The notes below the pieces were generated by a model. That model did no database searches, was not told the origin of the DNA, and worked only from the letters and a program-made list of their open reading frames with translations. DNA of 8,029 nt, taken from Xanthobacteraceae bacterium (GTDB taxonomy: Bacteria > Pseudomonadota > Alphaproteobacteria > Rhizobiales > Xanthobacteraceae). Positions 7,774 to 8,029 of this stretch are shown here, piece by piece. The first letter of the stretch is position 1; every line of letters starts with the position of its first letter. The position numbers and the translations under genes are program-made. Location of the stretch: the NCBI GenBank assembly GCA_030043175.1, contig JASHYD010000393.1:1-8029 (forward strand), in the 5' to 3' direction.

Positions 7774-7810
7774 CGATGCCTTTGCGCGGTGGCACGAGCC
7801 GTAGGCATCG
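7774..7810. repeat. Inverted repeat CGATGCCT-N21-AGGCATCG
   Basis: Perfect 8-bp arms at 7774-7781 and 7803-7810 are separated by 21 nt. No T tract follows on the plus strand. It sits 14 nt after the 7748-7760 palindrome. Confidence 0.4.
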
Positions 7811-7866
7811 AGGGTTGCCTCGGTTGATGGGAGGGACCTGGAGGGAAATTCCCGGGGCCAACGGCG

Positions 7867-7889
7867 GTCCACACAGTGGCGCTGTGGAC
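7867..7889. repeat. Hairpin GTCC(AC)ACAG-TGGCG-CTGTGGAC
   Basis: GTCC (7867-7870) and ACAG (7873-7876), interrupted by a 2-nt bulge, pair with CTGTGGAC (7882-7889) around a TGGCG loop. It ends 7 nt before an ATG that opens a frame to the window edge, so it would sit at a ribosome binding site if that ORF were real. Confidence 0.4.
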
Positions 7890-7896
7890 AGGATCG

Positions 7897-8029
7897 ATGA
7901 GCCTATTCGGCTGCGATCAGCCATATGGACTCAATCGGCGAGGCACAGTTTTTTGCCAAATCGGTGCCCTGTGGGATGCGATCTACGGCTCAAGCCGCAA
8001 CGTCGGCGCCGGAATGCTTTGCGTCATCA
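7897..8029 (+). other. Weak partial ORF running off the right edge
   Basis: From the ATG at 7897 the plus strand stays open for 44 codons to the window end. The reading begins MSLFGCDQPYGLN and continues through ALWDAIYGSSRNVGAGML. An AGGA lies 3 nt before the ATG. The same frame is open upstream to 7828, giving a GTG alternative at 7876. Codon third positions turn GC-rich in the second half, as expected of a gene here, but the other plus frames are also open over part of this stretch. I do not recognise the product. Confidence 0.2.

Larger units (their letters stand above)
7425..7896. other. Non-coding stretch after the Rap1a-like gene
   Basis: About 470 bases hold no convincing gene. Open frames exist on both strands, for example a GTG-started 61-codon frame at 7619-7804 on plus containing YRCLSGETGPNCRREARE. 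None has a ribosome binding site or a recognisable domain. Bases 7530-7600 are visibly richer in A and T than the rest and include seven Ts at 7587-7593, but no GC-rich stem precedes that tract. Palindromes occur at 7748-7760 and 7774-7810. Confidence 0.5.

Overview
The window is GC-rich and reads like a chromosomal stretch of an alphaproteobacterium, probably Rhizobiales/Bradyrhizobiaceae-like. This rests on the protein style: a substrate-binding protein with a long twin-arginine leader, and a lone Rap1a/Tai-like secreted protein. No rRNA or other taxonomic marker is present, so the placement is inference.

Layout. Bases 1-223 (minus strand) hold the first 74 codons of a secreted protein of unknown function, with an excellent Shine-Dalgarno, cut off by the window edge. 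Bases 224-622 contain no convincing gene. Bases 623-6272 (minus strand) are one complete five-gene ABC importer operon of the dipeptide/oligopeptide/nickel (Dpp/Opp) class. Its order is substrate-binding protein, permease B, permease C, ATPase D, ATPase F, with junctions of 15 nt, a 35-nt overlap, 2 nt and 13 nt. Bases 6273-7055 are a long non-coding gap between divergent genes, with several inverted repeats. Bases 7056-7424 (plus strand) encode a small secreted Rap1a/Tai-family protein, preceded by a chain of overlapping mini-ORFs. Bases 7425-8029 show no confident gene, only palindromes and a weak ORF running off the right edge.

How it works together. The Tat-type leader would send the binding protein to the periplasm. 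There it would capture a peptide or peptide-like solute and deliver it to the DppB/DppC-type membrane pore, powered by the two ATPases. Both ATPases carry the C-terminal cysteine cluster of this family. The substrate cannot be read from sequence.

Most of the window is an ordinary transporter operon, and I see no clear case for a wholly new system. The points most worth a second look are the TGATG-linked mini-ORF chain leading into the Rap1a-like gene, that gene standing without a visible effector partner, the unusual switch-loop residues in ATPase D, and the palindrome clusters in the divergent intergenic region.
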